Counted from the first letter of the stretch, positions 1 through 9,179 are shown. The stretch: 64,000 nucleotides of DNA from Aurantiacibacter sp. D1-12 (GCF_028858515.1 NZ_JAPJZJ010000001.1:124001-188000), one strand, 5' to 3'. A program made the numbers and translations. The notes: generated by a model not told the origin, from the letters alone.

Positions 1-1778
1 CCTTTGTGCTCACCATCGTAGCGGCGGCTCTCAACTCGGCGCGCACCTACCTATCGGCGCGTATCGCAGAGGCTGGTGTTGCGGAGAAGGACGAGGTCGT
101 TTCGCTGCTCTTGCGTGAATTCGAAGAGAAAGAGTCCGATTGGCTTTGGCAGGTCGATAACAACCGCCGCCTACGCTCGGTATCGCCACGCTTCGCCTTT
201 GCTCTTGGTCGTGAACCTGCTGATGTTGAGGGCGAGCGTTTCATTCGCATTATTGCCGGGGACTCCTTTGAAACCGGCGAAGTACCGCGCAGCCTTCACG
301 ATCTTGCGGAACGGCTGAAACGGCGCGAGAGTTTCTCCAACCTGATGGTGCAAGTGCATATCGATGAGCAGCGTCGCTGGTGGGAGCTTTCGGGCACCCC
401 GATGCGCGATCAGTCGGGCAACTATATCGGTTTTCGCGGTGTCGGCTCGGATGTGAGCGAGCAGCGCGAGCGTGACGAGAAGATCGCTTATCTGGCGCGC
501 TATGACACGCTCACAGGCCTTCCCAACCGCCTTATGCTCACAGAGGCGCTGGGAGAGGCCATGCGCTTCTCCGAACAATGGCGCACACGCTGCGCGTTTC
601 TGATGATCGATCTCGATCGCTTTAAGCAGGTGAACGATTCCCTCGGCCACCTTGTCGGGGACCGGTTGCTGGCAAAGGTCTCGGAACGCCTCAATTCTGT
701 GTGCACGGACAATGAACGGTGCGGCCGGCTTGGTGGTGACGAATTTGCCGTCGTGATCCGCGATGCGACTGATCACATGCGGGTGGACCGGATTGCCGAG
801 ACGATTATCGAACAGCTTTCGCAGCCCTATTCGGTCGACAATCACACGCTCTTCATCGGGGCCAGCGTTGGCTCGGCGATTGGTCCGCGTGACGGACAGA
901 ATGTCGAAACGCTCATGCGCAATGCCGACCTTGCTCTCTATCGCGCTAAGGATGAAGGGGGCGGGGTCCACTACAATTACATTCCCTCGTTGCACGCCGA
1001 TGCCGAGGAGCGTCGCCGGCTCGAGCTTTCACTGCGTCAGGCAATCGAAAAGCGGGAGCTGGAGCTGAACTTCCAGCCCGTGGTGAATGCGAAGTCGGAA
1101 AATGTGGTCAGCTTTGAAGCGCTACTGCGTTGGAACAGCGAAGAACACGGTTTCATCAGCCCGGCAAAATTCATCCCGCTCGCTGAAGATACGCGCCTGA
1201 TTGTTCCGATAGGCAAATGGGTGCTGCACGAAGCCTGTCGTCAGGCCAAGCGTTGGGACGATGACATCAAAGTGGCTGTCAACGTTTCTGGTGAACAGCT
1301 ACTTGAGCCCGATTTCAGTGCGACCGTGGTGGAAGCACTGGCTGCAACGGGCCTTCCGGCGAACCGGCTCGAAGTAGAAGTCACCGAAAGCGTCTTCCTG
1401 CGTGACGGCAAAACGGCAAACGAAACGCTGGATGAAATTCTGGCACTGGGTTGCTCGGTTGCGCTGGATGACTTTGGCACCGGATACTCGTCGCTCGGTT
1501 ATTTGCGCGATCTACGTTTTTCGACGATCAAGGTCGATCGCAGCTTTGTGCAAGGTGCATCGGAATCGAGCCCTGAAAGCCTGGCGATCATCCGCGCCGT
1601 TGTAGCGATGGCGGAGAGCCTGGAGATGTCCACCACGGCGGAGGGTGTGGAAACCATCGAGCAAGTGGAAATGATCCGCGAGCTCGGCTGCACGAAGATC
1701 CAGGGATTCTACTTCGGCCGCCCTATGACCGCCGCCGAAGCATATGCACTTGTGGTGCAGCGCCGTCAGGCCGCGTAG
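1..1778 (+). CDS. PAS-GGDEF-EAL protein (cyclic di-GMP turnover), 5' end cut by window
   Basis: Bifunctional cyclic di-GMP signalling protein. Counting from the GTG at position 6, a PAS-like sensor region spans about residues 43-152, a GGDEF domain about 163-320 (intact GGDEF at 243-247) and an EAL domain about 340-585 (EAL at 371-373, then DDFGTGYSS and AEGVET). Both catalytic signatures look complete, so it could make and degrade c-di-GMP; which activity dominates cannot be read from sequence. The frame stays open to the window edge, and the first residues (LTIVAAAL) look like the end of a membrane helix. The true start is therefore probably upstream, with an N-terminal membrane sensor missing here. 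It converges on purQ with only 3 bases between. Confidence 0.93.
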   Translation, partial: FVLTIVAAALNSARTYLSARIAEAGVAEKDEVVSLLLREFEEKESDWLWQVDNNRRLRSVSPRFAFALGREPADVEGERFIRIIAGDSFETGEVPRSLHDLAERLKRRESFSNLMVQVHIDEQRRWWELSGTPMRDQSGNYIGFRGVGSDVSEQRERDEKIAYLARYDTLTGLPNRLMLTEALGEAMRFSEQWRTRCAFLMIDLDRFKQVNDSLGHLVGDRLLAKVSERLNSVCTDNERCGRLGGDEFAVVIRDATDHMRVDRIAETIIEQLSQPYSVDNHTLFIGASVGSAIGPRDGQNVETLMRNADLALYRAKDEGGGVHYNYIPSLHADAEERRRLELSLRQAIEKRELELNFQPVVNAKSENVVSFEALLRWNSEEHGFISPAKFIPLAEDTRLIVPIGKWVLHEACRQAKRWDDDIKVAVNVSGEQLLEPDFSATVVEALAATGLPANRLEVEVTESVFLRDGKTANETLDEILALGCSVALDDFGTGYSSLGYLRDLRFSTIKVDRSFVQGASESSPESLAIIRAVVAMAESLEMSTTAEGVETIEQVEMIRELGCTKIQGFYFGRPMTAAEAYALVVQRRQAA

Positions 1779-1781
1779 CTC

Positions 1782-2453
1782 TTAAGCTGGGGCGAGAACA
1801 CCCAGAGCACTTTCGAACAGCCGGCGACCATCGCTTCCGCCGTGATCGCTTTCGATCGCGCGCTCGGGATGCGGCATCATGCCCAAAACATTGCCTGCTG
1901 GATTGAGAATGCCGGCAATGTCGCGCCGTGACCCGTTGACTTTCTCGGTGTAGCGGAAGGCCACGCGGCCATCACCTTCAAGCCGGTCAAGCGTGTCTTC
2001 ATCGGCAAAGAAATTCCCGTCATGATGTGCCACGGGCACGTGGATTTCTTCGTCCGAGGCATATCCGCCGGTGAACAGACTTTGCGTGTTTTCGACCTTG
2101 AGCGATACTGTGCGGCAAATGAAATTCTGCCCTGCATTGCGCATGAGTGCTCCGGGCAGCAGCCTTGCTTCGGTCAGTACCTGAAAGCCATTGCACACCC
2201 CAAGCACCGGAACGCCGCGCTCTGCCGCCGCGATGACCGAACGCATGATCGGGCTGTTCGCTGCCATCGCGCCACTGCGGAGATAGTCACCGTAGGAGAA
2301 GCCGCCGGGCAAGGCGATAAAATCGAGGCCATCGGGAAGATCGGCATCACCGTGCCAGACCTTGTGCGGATCGCGCCCCGTCACATCGCGCAGCGCCACC
2401 TGCATGTCGCGGTCGCAATTGGAACCGGGGAAGGTGACAACTGCGGTTTTCAT
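1782..2453 (-). CDS. purQ: Phosphoribosylformylglycinamidine synthase, glutaminase subunit PurQ
   Basis: Glutamine amidotransferase subunit of FGAM synthase (purine synthesis step 4), which supplies ammonia to PurL in the PurLQS complex. The 223-residue protein begins [16 protein letters not shown], a typical PurQ start. The class I triad is visible: Cys87 in GVCNGFQ, His195 and Glu197 in PHPERA. The open frame extends 20 codons further upstream, but the ATG at 2453 matches the family and overlaps the purS stop as TGATG, indicating translational coupling. purL is not in the window. Confidence 0.97.
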   Translation of the reverse strand: MKTAVVTFPGSNCDRDMQVALRDVTGRDPHKVWHGDADLPDGLDFIALPGGFSYGDYLRSGAMAANSPIMRSVIAAAERGVPVLGVCNGFQVLTEARLLPGALMRNAGQNFICRTVSLKVENTQSLFTGGYASDEEIHVPVAHHDGNFFADEDTLDRLEGDGRVAFRYTEKVNGSRRDIAGILNPAGNVLGMMPHPERAIESDHGGSDGRRLFESALGVLAPA

Positions 2454-2686
2454 CAGGCCACCTTTTCGATGCGGTAGTTTTCGATGACGGTGTTGGCGAG
2501 CAGCTTTTCGCACATTTCGCCCAGTGCTTCGTCATTGGTGCTGTCAGCCACATCGAGTTCCACCGTTCGGCCCACGCGGACATCGTCAACACCGGAGAAG
2601 CCAAGCCCCTCCAGCGCGTGATGCACGGCACGACCCTGTGGATCGAGAACACCGGGTTTGAGCGAGATGTGGATGCGAACTTTCAT
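2453..2686 (-). CDS. purS: Phosphoribosylformylglycinamidine synthase subunit PurS
   Basis: A 77-residue PurS, the small structural subunit that holds PurQ and PurL together in the three-part FGAM synthase. The sequence shows the family pattern: an N-terminal beta strand ([17 protein letters not shown]), a central VRVGR, and a C-terminal [12 protein letters not shown]. Length is normal for the family. It sits directly upstream of purQ with a one-base stop/start overlap. On the same strand, 123 bases upstream, lies an M16 peptidase gene that separates it from purC. Confidence 0.96.
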   Translation of the reverse strand: MKVRIHISLKPGVLDPQGRAVHHALEGLGFSGVDDVRVGRTVELDVADSTNDEALGEMCEKLLANTVIENYRIEKVA

Positions 2687-2756
2687 TGCGAGAGGCCTTT
2701 TGCGCGAGTCCTTCTGTGTGAGTGGCCTATGGCGAAGGAGAAGCCCGACAGCAAGA

Positions 2757-2785
2757 GGGCGGCACGGGTGTTCCCCATGCCGCCC
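2757..2785 (-). terminator. Hairpin after the M16 peptidase gene, weak terminator
   Basis: An 8-base perfect inverted repeat (GGGCGGCA at 2757-2764, TGCCGCCC at 2778-2785) lies 25 bases past the stop of the M16 gene. In the minus direction it is followed by TCTTGCTG rather than a T-run. It is at best a weak or factor-dependent terminator, and read-through into purSQ is possible. Confidence 0.4.
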
Positions 2786-2809
2786 CCTGATTGGTCGATC
2801 AGACGGTGC

Positions 2810-5659
2810 TTATTCGCCGGCATCATCCGAAGGCGCGACCAGCACGCGCGCATCGGCACGGCGTTCCGGTACCAGATACTGCTGGGCGAGAGCCTGCAGC
2901 TGTTCGGGCGTTACGGCCATGATCGTTTCGATCTGCACGCGCGCGCGGTCGAGGCCTTCGGGATAGCTTTGCGCATCGCTGACGAGGCCCAGCCAGTAGC
3001 CGTTGTTCTCCTGTGCCTGCCGGATATTCTCGATCACCGGCTGACGCGCGCGCAGCAGGAAGTCTTCGCTGACGGGCGCGTCACGCAATTCCGCGGCGAG
3101 GCGGTGGACGATCGCGAGCGTATCGTCTGCCAGGTTCGGATCGACCACGGCAGACATGCTGATCGTGCCGTAACCGTCATATTCGCCGCTGGTCGAACCG
3201 CCGACAGACGGGCTGTAGGTTGCGGCAAATTCTTCTCGCAGGGTTTCGATACCCTTCAGGCGCAGAACACCGACCAGCAGATCGAGCGCTACGGCCTCTG
3301 CGTAGTCCTTGTTGTCGGTCGTGCGCCAGATACTGCCCACCAGGGCCTGGTCGTCCTGACCGGTGTGGGTGAACTCGCTGACCGTATCGTCCGACAGATC
3401 CTTGAATGTAACAGCGCGCTGTTCTGCGTATTCGGCGAACTCGGCATTGCGCGTGGGCAGGGCGCCGAAGCTCTGCGCGACGGCAGCTATGGCCGCATCG
3501 GGATCGATGTCGCCAACAATGCCGATTTCGATTGCGCCATTCGCCGCAGCCGCCTGAATGGCAGCAAGCAGAGCTTCGCGGTCCACGGAATCGAGATCTT
3601 CGCGCGTAGGGAAGGCGAAATAGGGGCTGTCGACAATCATCTCGCCCGAATTGAACCCGAATACCGAACCTGGTTGTGACAGAACCTGGTTCCAGACCTG
3701 CTCGATAACCGCATTAAAACGCGCATCGGCTTCGGGACGCAGGCCGAGATCGGTCAGGAAGGCCGCGCTGACCTTCATCTGCAGATCAAGATCGTCCGGC
3801 GTGGTCACACCGCCCGTACCGAATGTGTCGGGCTGCGAACCGATTCCGGTTGTAATCTGACGGCCTGCCAGCGCTTCCTGCAGTTCATCGGCGCTGTGCG
3901 CCTGCGTGCCGCCGACATCGGAGGCAATCTGGAGGTAAATCCCGGCGGCTGTCGAATTCATGTCGCCCAGCGCGAAATTGCCCCCGTCCATAGAGACGTT
4001 GAACCGCACACGGCCGGGTTCGAAATCGGTCTGCTTGATGTTCAGGCGCACGTTGTTGGCGAAGGTCACGGTGCGGATGCCGAGATCCTCGATATAGTCG
4101 TCCGACACGACCGTGCCGGGGGTTCCCCAGTCGTCATAGGCAAAGACAACCGCGTCGCTGTCTTCCGGCGGGGCAACTGCTACCCGGGTGCTCTCCATGA
4201 AGGCTGTGGCGACGGCTTCCTCACCGCCCTCCAGCTCCTTGGCGGTGACGCGGACGAGTGGTTCGCCCACGCTCCATGCTTCGCGGAATGTTTCATTGAC
4301 GGCGTCCAGCGTCAGCTGCGGACGCATTGCTTCGAACATTTCGAGGCGGAAGGCAGGAGTGGTGATGAAGTCGTTCTCGGTTGCTGCATTCACCAGCGCT
4401 CCGGCAAGCTGCGACGTTGTTCGCGCGTCAGCCTGGGCGGCGGCGCGCGTATAGCTGGCCGACGTCTGGGTCAGCGCGTAGTCGAGCTCGCTCTGGGTGA
4501 AGCCGTACTGCAACGCACGGCGCAGTTCCTGCTCGGCTATGGCGAGGCCGCGTTCCCACTGCCCGTCGCGTGTCTGGATAGACAGCGAGGTGAAATCAGC
4601 CACGCCTTCATCGTCACCACGGCCATAACCACCACCAAGGATCGGGCTGTCCGGCTGGTTCGAAATGCGTTCGATCCGGCGATTGAACATGATGCTGGAA
4701 AGGCTGCGCAGCTGGCTGGCGGTCCGCTCTGCCAGTGTGTCTGCGGGATCGGTATACGGACGAAGCTGGTAAATGGCCACGCCTTCACCGATTGCCGGAT
4801 CGACGAATGTATCGAACTCTGTAGAACGATCGAAGTCGACATCACCCAGCGGCGGGATGACGCCCGGCTCGCCAACGCCACGCCAATCGCTGAAGCGTTC
4901 GATGATCTGCGCTTCGATGTCTTCCACATCGATATCGCCAACTACGATCAGCGTGGCATTTTCAGGGCGGTAGAAGCGCTGGTAAAGGCTGCGGAACATC
5001 TCTGACGTTGCAGCGCGCACTGTCGCATCTGTCCCGATGGGGAAACGGCTGACGTAGCGTGTGCCCGGGATGCGGAAATCGAACATGTCGCGGAAATTGC
5101 GCAGTCCGGCACTGTCTCGCGTACGACGTTCGCTGACGATGATCTCACGCTCGCGGTCCACGGCTTCCGGCTCGAACAGCATTTCGCTAGCCGTTTCGCG
5201 CATCAGGAACAGCGCGGTGTCGACGCCTTCCTCGTTCGCATTGGGAATGTCGAGCATGTACACCGTTTCTTCAAAGCTGGTGTAGGCGTTGGTGTCCGCA
5301 CCGAAGGACGCGCCCAGCCGCTCCAGCAGGGGGATCATCTCGCCTTCGGGTACGTTCGTGGTGCCGTTGAACGCCATATGCTCGATAAAGTGGGCCAGGC
5401 CCTGCTCTTCCTCGGACTCGCCGAAGGAGCCGAAATCGATGTGCAGGCGGAAGGATGCCGAAGCATCGGGCGTGTCATTGTGCCGGATGGCATAACGCAT
5501 GCCGTTGTCCAGCACGCCATAGGTGATTGCCGGATCTTCCTGAACATCGGTGGCTTCGGTACCCCATGCCGACTGCGCGGCGACCGGCGCGGCAAGGGCG
5601 AGCGAAAGCGCCAGGGTGGCGCCGGAAATTGTGGAGCGCAATGCGCGGCGAATGGTCAT
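2810..5659 (-). CDS. M16 family zinc metallopeptidase (insulinase/pitrilysin-like), exported
   Basis: A 949-residue exported protease with two M16 halves. A signal peptide covers about residues 1-29, ending APVAAQ. The inverted zinc motif HFIEH is at 90-94, marking the N-terminal half as catalytic; the C-terminal half shows no second HxxEH and is probably the non-catalytic partner that closes the chamber. The ATG at 5659 is chosen over one five codons upstream because GAGAGGA lies about 6 bases before it and the signal peptide then starts cleanly with MTIRR. It lies between purC and purS on the same strand but has no obvious role in purine synthesis. It probably degrades peptides in the periplasm. 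Confidence 0.92.
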   Translation of the reverse strand: MTIRRALRSTISGATLALSLALAAPVAAQSAWGTEATDVQEDPAITYGVLDNGMRYAIRHNDTPDASASFRLHIDFGSFGESEEEQGLAHFIEHMAFNGTTNVPEGEMIPLLERLGASFGADTNAYTSFEETVYMLDIPNANEEGVDTALFLMRETASEMLFEPEAVDREREIIVSERRTRDSAGLRNFRDMFDFRIPGTRYVSRFPIGTDATVRAATSEMFRSLYQRFYRPENATLIVVGDIDVEDIEAQIIERFSDWRGVGEPGVIPPLGDVDFDRSTEFDTFVDPAIGEGVAIYQLRPYTDPADTLAERTASQLRSLSSIMFNRRIERISNQPDSPILGGGYGRGDDEGVADFTSLSIQTRDGQWERGLAIAEQELRRALQYGFTQSELDYALTQTSASYTRAAAQADARTTSQLAGALVNAATENDFITTPAFRLEMFEAMRPQLTLDAVNETFREAWSVGEPLVRVTAKELEGGEEAVATAFMESTRVAVAPPEDSDAVVFAYDDWGTPGTVVSDDYIEDLGIRTVTFANNVRLNIKQTDFEPGRVRFNVSMDGGNFALGDMNSTAAGIYLQIASDVGGTQAHSADELQEALAGRQITTGIGSQPDTFGTGGVTTPDDLDLQMKVSAAFLTDLGLRPEADARFNAVIEQVWNQVLSQPGSVFGFNSGEMIVDSPYFAFPTREDLDSVDREALLAAIQAAAANGAIEIGIVGDIDPDAAIAAVAQSFGALPTRNAEFAEYAEQRAVTFKDLSDDTVSEFTHTGQDDQALVGSIWRTTDNKDYAEAVALDLLVGVLRLKGIETLREEFAATYSPSVGGSTSGEYDGYGTISMSAVVDPNLADDTLAIVHRLAAELRDAPVSEDFLLRARQPVIENIRQAQENNGYWLGLVSDAQSYPEGLDRARVQIETIMAVTPEQLQALAQQYLVPERRADARVLVAPSDDAGE

Positions 5660-5760
5660 GGATAGTCCTCTCATCTCACATGATATTGCCCGTCGGGAAT
5701 GCGCGCGACCCTATGCGTGCAGACGGTATCTTGCACCTTATGCAGACGCGATGAACCTGA

Positions 5761-5786
5761 CGCAACAGGCCCTAAGGCCTATTGCG
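5761..5786 (-). terminator. Stem-loop downstream of purC
   Basis: An inverted repeat with an 11-pair stem (one G-T pair in the minus-strand RNA) and a 4-base loop, CGCAA...GGCC / GGCC...TTGCG, starts 23 bases past the purC stop. No T-run follows, so it may be a transcript-end or RNA-stability structure rather than a classical intrinsic terminator. Confidence 0.45.
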
Positions 5787-5809
5787 CGATAAGTTCCTCA
5801 TTTCCGTAA

Positions 5810-6619
5810 TTATTTCTTTGGCTTCGGAACCGGTTGGCGCAGGCGCGAGCGGTGGGCGTCCATGTCGAGAACTTCGCCGGGCGAATTGTCGTCCTCTTTC
5901 TGCAGCAGACCGAGACGCTTGGCGACTTCCTGATAGGCCTCTGCTTCGCCACCCAAATCGCGGCGGAAGCGGTCCTTGTCCAGCTTTTCGCCGGTGTTGA
6001 AGTCCCACAGGCGGCAGTTGTCGGGGCTGATCTCGTCGGCCAGGATCACGCGGCTGAAATCGCCATCGAAAATGCGGCCAAATTCCAGCTTGAAGTCGAC
6101 CAGACGAATGTCGATCGCGGCGAACATGCCGCACATGAAATCATTGATGCGGATGGCCATCGCGGCGATATCCTGCATCTCTTCATGACCGGCCCAGTTG
6201 AACGCTGCGATATGCTCTTCGCTCACCAGCGGGTCCCCCAGAGCATCGTCTTTCAGGTAGTACTCGATCAGCGTGTGCGGCAGCATCTCGCCTTCTTCGA
6301 TACCTAATCGCTTGGAAATGGACCCGGCAGCCACATTGCGCACCACCACTTCCAGCGGAATGATTTCCACTTGCCGTACCAGCTGTTCACGCATGTTGAG
6401 GCGGCGGATGAAATGGGTGGGGATGCCAAGGTGGGCGAGGCGGGTGAACACGTGCTCGCTGATGCGATTGTTGATCACGCCCTTGCCGTTGATGGTGCCG
6501 CGCTTCTCCGCGTTGAATGCGGTCGCATCGTCCTTGAAATACTGGATGATCGTGCCCGGTTCGGGGCCTTCATACAGGATCTTGGCCTTGCCTTCGTAGA
6601 TCTGGCGGCGGCGGGACAT
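5810..6619 (-). CDS. purC: SAICAR synthetase PurC
   Basis: Phosphoribosylaminoimidazole-succinocarboxamide synthase, the ATP-dependent ligase that joins CAIR and aspartate in purine synthesis. The 269-residue protein starts [18 protein letters not shown] and carries the expected [19 protein letters not shown] and SPDNCRLW segments. A short basic tail (RQPVPKPKK) follows the conserved fold. It is read from a predicted promoter at 6693-6721 through a leader containing a GC-rich hairpin. purS and purQ lie downstream on the same strand beyond the M16 gene. Confidence 0.97.
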   Translation of the reverse strand: MSRRRQIYEGKAKILYEGPEPGTIIQYFKDDATAFNAEKRGTINGKGVINNRISEHVFTRLAHLGIPTHFIRRLNMREQLVRQVEIIPLEVVVRNVAAGSISKRLGIEEGEMLPHTLIEYYLKDDALGDPLVSEEHIAAFNWAGHEEMQDIAAMAIRINDFMCGMFAAIDIRLVDFKLEFGRIFDGDFSRVILADEISPDNCRLWDFNTGEKLDKDRFRRDLGGEAEAYQEVAKRLGLLQKEDDNSPGEVLDMDAHRSRLRQPVPKPKK

Positions 6620-6640
6620 GGGCGATTACCTTTCCAATGC

Positions 6641-6682
6641 AAAAAGCGAGCGCCCCGGCTGCGCTGTGCACGAGCCGGGGCG
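6641..6682 (-). promoter_or_regulatory. Terminator-like hairpin in the purC leader
   Basis: In the minus direction a perfect 10-base stem (CGCCCCGGCT / AGCCGGGGCG, 12-base loop) is followed by CTCGC and a run of five T. It lies between the predicted promoter and the purC ATG, where a terminator for an upstream gene has no purpose because the upstream gene is divergent. A leader attenuator or a 5' stabilising hairpin is possible. Confidence 0.45.
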
Positions 6683-6692
6683 GTTGTCCGAT

Positions 6693-6721
6693 CCTATACA
6701 CAAGGGCAGAGCGAAGGGCAA
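6693..6721 (-). promoter_or_regulatory. Predicted sigma70-type promoter for purC
   Basis: On the minus strand TTGCCC (6716-6721) and TATAGG (6693-6698) are 17 bases apart, close to the housekeeping consensus. A transcript would begin around 6686, only a few bases before the leader hairpin at 6651-6682. Confidence 0.5.
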
Positions 6722-6797
6722 TCACGGCCGTCAATCAGGCTTGCAAGCGCGGCCATCATCGTTCCTAATGCCTGCAACACATTCAAAGGATTGAGAC

Positions 6798-8423
6798 ATG
6801 GAAGCCATCGCAGCCGATCTGGAAACCATGCGGCGCGTGCCGCTGGCAGATAACCACGTCGCCATGATCCGCGAGATCGGCAAGGAACGCAGCTATGCAG
6901 CTGGCGAGGTGGTTGCCGAAGTGGGTGAGCCAATGGACGAATTCGTCTACGTTCTCGAAGGCGAAATCGAGATCGTCGATCCCTGGTCTGACGAGCGTTT
7001 GCTCGAAGCGTCGCTAGGCCCGACGCAATTCATGGGCGAGATCGCGTTCCTCAATGCTGGAAGCTGGTTCCTGCCGTTGCGGGCGGCAAAGGACACGAAA
7101 GTGATTGCCGCCCCGCGCGAGGCGATGCTTGAACTGATGGGCCGTGTACCCGAGCTGTCCGATCATATCATCAGCGTCTTCGCCGCGCGGCGCCGCAGGC
7201 AGTTCGAGCTACAAAACTCCTCCGTCAAGCTGATCGGCGCCGATCAGGACCCGGCGGTGCAGAAGGTGGAGAGCTTCCTGCGCCGCAATCGGATTCCGTA
7301 CGAGAGCCTGGATCTGGATGGCCGCGACGATGAGACACTCGAAGTATGTAATCTGACCGATCACAAACCCGCAGTGATCGTCGGCAAGGGAGAGATCATG
7401 CAAGATCCGACGCCGCGCAAGGTCGCGCAGCGCTTCGGTCTCGATCTCGAGATGTGTTCGCAGACTGTCTATGACGTCCTGATCGTTGGTGGTGGACCAG
7501 GCGGGGTTGCAGCGGCGGTGTATGCCGGAGCCGAAGGGCTGTGTGCCCTGCTCATCGAAGATACTGCGATTGGCGGACAGGCGGGCACTTCCAGCCGGAT
7601 CGAGAACTACATGGGCTTTCCCACCGGTATTTCCGGAGCGGACCTCGTTTATCGCGGTGAAATCCAGGCGATGAAGTTCGGCACGCGTTTTGCCATGCCA
7701 CGCCGGGTGGCAGGGCTGGAAAAGCGCGAAGACGGGCTATTCTGTGCCACGCTGGATGACGGTACGGAGGTTTGTGCTAGGTCAGTAGTTGTCGCCACTG
7801 GGGTACAATATCGCCGCCTTCCGCTCGATGGACTGCGGGAACTGGAAGGCACTGGCATCTACTACGCCGCGACTGACATGGAGGCGCGCTTCTGTCGAAA
7901 TAGCGACGCGGTGGTGGTCGGTGGAGGCAATTCCGCCGGGCAAGCGGCCATGTATCTGAGCCGCACGGCAAACCATGTGCATGTGATCGTTCGTGGCGAT
8001 AGCCTTGCAAGCTCAATGAGCGACTACCTGACAAGCCGGTTGGAGCACGATCCGGCGATCACCATCCATTACAATACCACCGTGAGCGAACTTAAAGGCG
8101 ACGGACGATTGAAAGGGATAACCCTGTCGAAGCCGGATGGTGACGAAGAGCTGGCTTGTGCAGCACTGTTCATCATGATCGGAGCGGCGCCCAATACCGA
8201 TTGGTTGGCAGGTCACGTACAGCTGGATGAGCGTGGATTTGTTCTGACGGGCGAAGACTATGGCGGCAGGAGCCTGTTCGAGACTTCGACACCGGGCATT
8301 TTTGCCGTCGGTGACGTCCGGTCAGGTTCGGTCAAGCGCGTCGCTAGCGCCGTGGGTGAGGGGTCCGTTGTAATCAGTGCCGCATGGCAGCATGTGAACG
8401 CACCGGACGGTTCCGGGAGCTAG
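6798..8423 (+). CDS. Cyclic-nucleotide-binding / thioredoxin-reductase-like flavoprotein
   Basis: A 541-residue three-part protein. Residues about 15-135 resemble a cNMP-binding domain, 150-215 a thioredoxin/glutaredoxin-like domain (VESFLRRNRIPYESLDLD), and 225-535 the FAD and NAD(P)H domains of the thioredoxin reductase family (GGGPGG at 231-236, GGGNSAG at 375-381, terminal GDVRSGSVKRVASAVGEG). Where thioredoxin reductases have the redox CxxC, this protein reads AATD (357-360), so it cannot use the usual dithiol relay. It may be a signal-controlled NAD(P)H oxidoreductase; the substrate is unknown. It is read away from purC and ends at a terminator shared with a lipoprotein gene. Confidence 0.85.
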   Translation: MEAIAADLETMRRVPLADNHVAMIREIGKERSYAAGEVVAEVGEPMDEFVYVLEGEIEIVDPWSDERLLEASLGPTQFMGEIAFLNAGSWFLPLRAAKDTKVIAAPREAMLELMGRVPELSDHIISVFAARRRRQFELQNSSVKLIGADQDPAVQKVESFLRRNRIPYESLDLDGRDDETLEVCNLTDHKPAVIVGKGEIMQDPTPRKVAQRFGLDLEMCSQTVYDVLIVGGGPGGVAAAVYAGAEGLCALLIEDTAIGGQAGTSSRIENYMGFPTGISGADLVYRGEIQAMKFGTRFAMPRRVAGLEKREDGLFCATLDDGTEVCARSVVVATGVQYRRLPLDGLRELEGTGIYYAATDMEARFCRNSDAVVVGGGNSAGQAAMYLSRTANHVHVIVRGDSLASSMSDYLTSRLEHDPAITIHYNTTVSELKGDGRLKGITLSKPDGDEELACAALFIMIGAAPNTDWLAGHVQLDERGFVLTGEDYGGRSLFETSTPGIFAVGDVRSGSVKRVASAVGEGSVVISAAWQHVNAPDGSGS

Positions 8424-8438
8424 GCCGGAAGCGCAGCT

Positions 8439-8475
8439 CAAAAAAGAAAGGCGCCGCGGTTTCCCGCAGCGCCTT
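8439..8475 (-). terminator. Intrinsic terminator for the 8500-9021 lipoprotein gene
   Basis: A 12-base stem with one mismatch (8448-8459 with 8464-8475, loop TTTC), rich in GC, is followed in the minus direction by TCTTTTTTG. It lies between two convergent genes and the plus side is also T-rich (GTCTCTTT), so it may serve both. Confidence 0.8.
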
Positions 8476-8499
8476 GTCTCTTTGTGAAAGTTCTACCGC

Positions 8500-9021
8500 T
8501 TAGTCAGCCGGCGGAACGTCATCCACGCTGGCGTAGAGACCCTGGCCAACAAGGCCTTCACGTACGTCCTCGGCCACTTCGGCGTTGTATTCCGAAACGG
8601 TCGAGATCACTTCGCCATCCTTGTCGAGCAGCAGGGCGGGTTCGCCCGAGCCGGTCGGAGCCATGCGGATGTACACAGGATCCGGATAAAGGTTGTTCGA
8701 AGCACCGTTGCTGGCGTCCACAACACCGCCGATGAGGCCGCCAGCCAGCAGGTTGCCAGCCACGGAGCCACCGGTGCGGCTCTGCATGTAGATGGTCACA
8801 GACTCATAACCGTCTGCCGTGAAGGTCACCATGTTGTCGTCACCACGACGCATTTCGAATGAACAAGGCGTGGTGCAGGTCTGGCCTGCGAGCGTTTCGA
8901 TGGTGGCGCCTGCCGGCTCCGATTCGAACTCGACCGGCTGGTTCACACCGTTGAGCACAGTTGCGCAGCCCGAAAGGCTGACCGACGCGATAGCAATCGC
9001 GGAAGCAATCTTAAGTTTCAT
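8500..9021 (-). CDS. Lipoprotein with PEGA-like domain
   Basis: A 173-residue predicted lipoprotein of unknown function. The N-terminus has a hydrophobic signal ending in a lipobox, with Cys19 in SLSGC as the lipidation site. Residues about 30-80 read like a PEGA domain (VEFESEPAGATIET...GYESVTIYM), a fold often found in surface or envelope proteins. A glycine-rich stretch (NLLAGGLIGGVVDASNG) follows. It is a single gene with its own terminator. Attachment to the outer membrane is likely but not shown. Confidence 0.8.
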   Translation of the reverse strand: MKLKIASAIAIASVSLSGCATVLNGVNQPVEFESEPAGATIETLAGQTCTTPCSFEMRRGDDNMVTFTADGYESVTIYMQSRTGGSVAGNLLAGGLIGGVVDASNGASNNLYPDPVYIRMAPTGSGEPALLLDKDGEVISTVSEYNAEVAEDVREGLVGQGLYASVDDVPPAD

Positions 9022-9142
9022 GATTATTTACGTCCCCGTCCAAGAATTTGGATGCGGATTTTTAGCCAAGTCGCAAATATCGTTCAATCGCTATTTTTGC
9101 ACGGCTTGCGGAATGTCGTTGTGATACAATTTCGCCCGATTT

Positions 9143-9179
9143 GCATTGATGCGCACGTGTCAATGCACAAGGCGTGCGC
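9143..9179 (-). other. Two overlapping inverted repeats downstream of tRNA-Phe
   Basis: GCATTGA / TCAATGC (9143-9149 with 9160-9166) and GCGCACG / CGTGCGC (9151-9157 with 9173-9179) overlap, so only one hairpin can form at a time. They lie 29-65 bases past the tRNA 3' end in the tRNA direction. No T-run follows. This may be a processing or termination structure. Confidence 0.4.

Noticed and set aside
3896-5005. 369-codon plus-strand frame opposite the M16 protease
   Set aside because: Shadow of the M16 gene; the M16 frame has a signal peptide, zinc motif and ribosome site.
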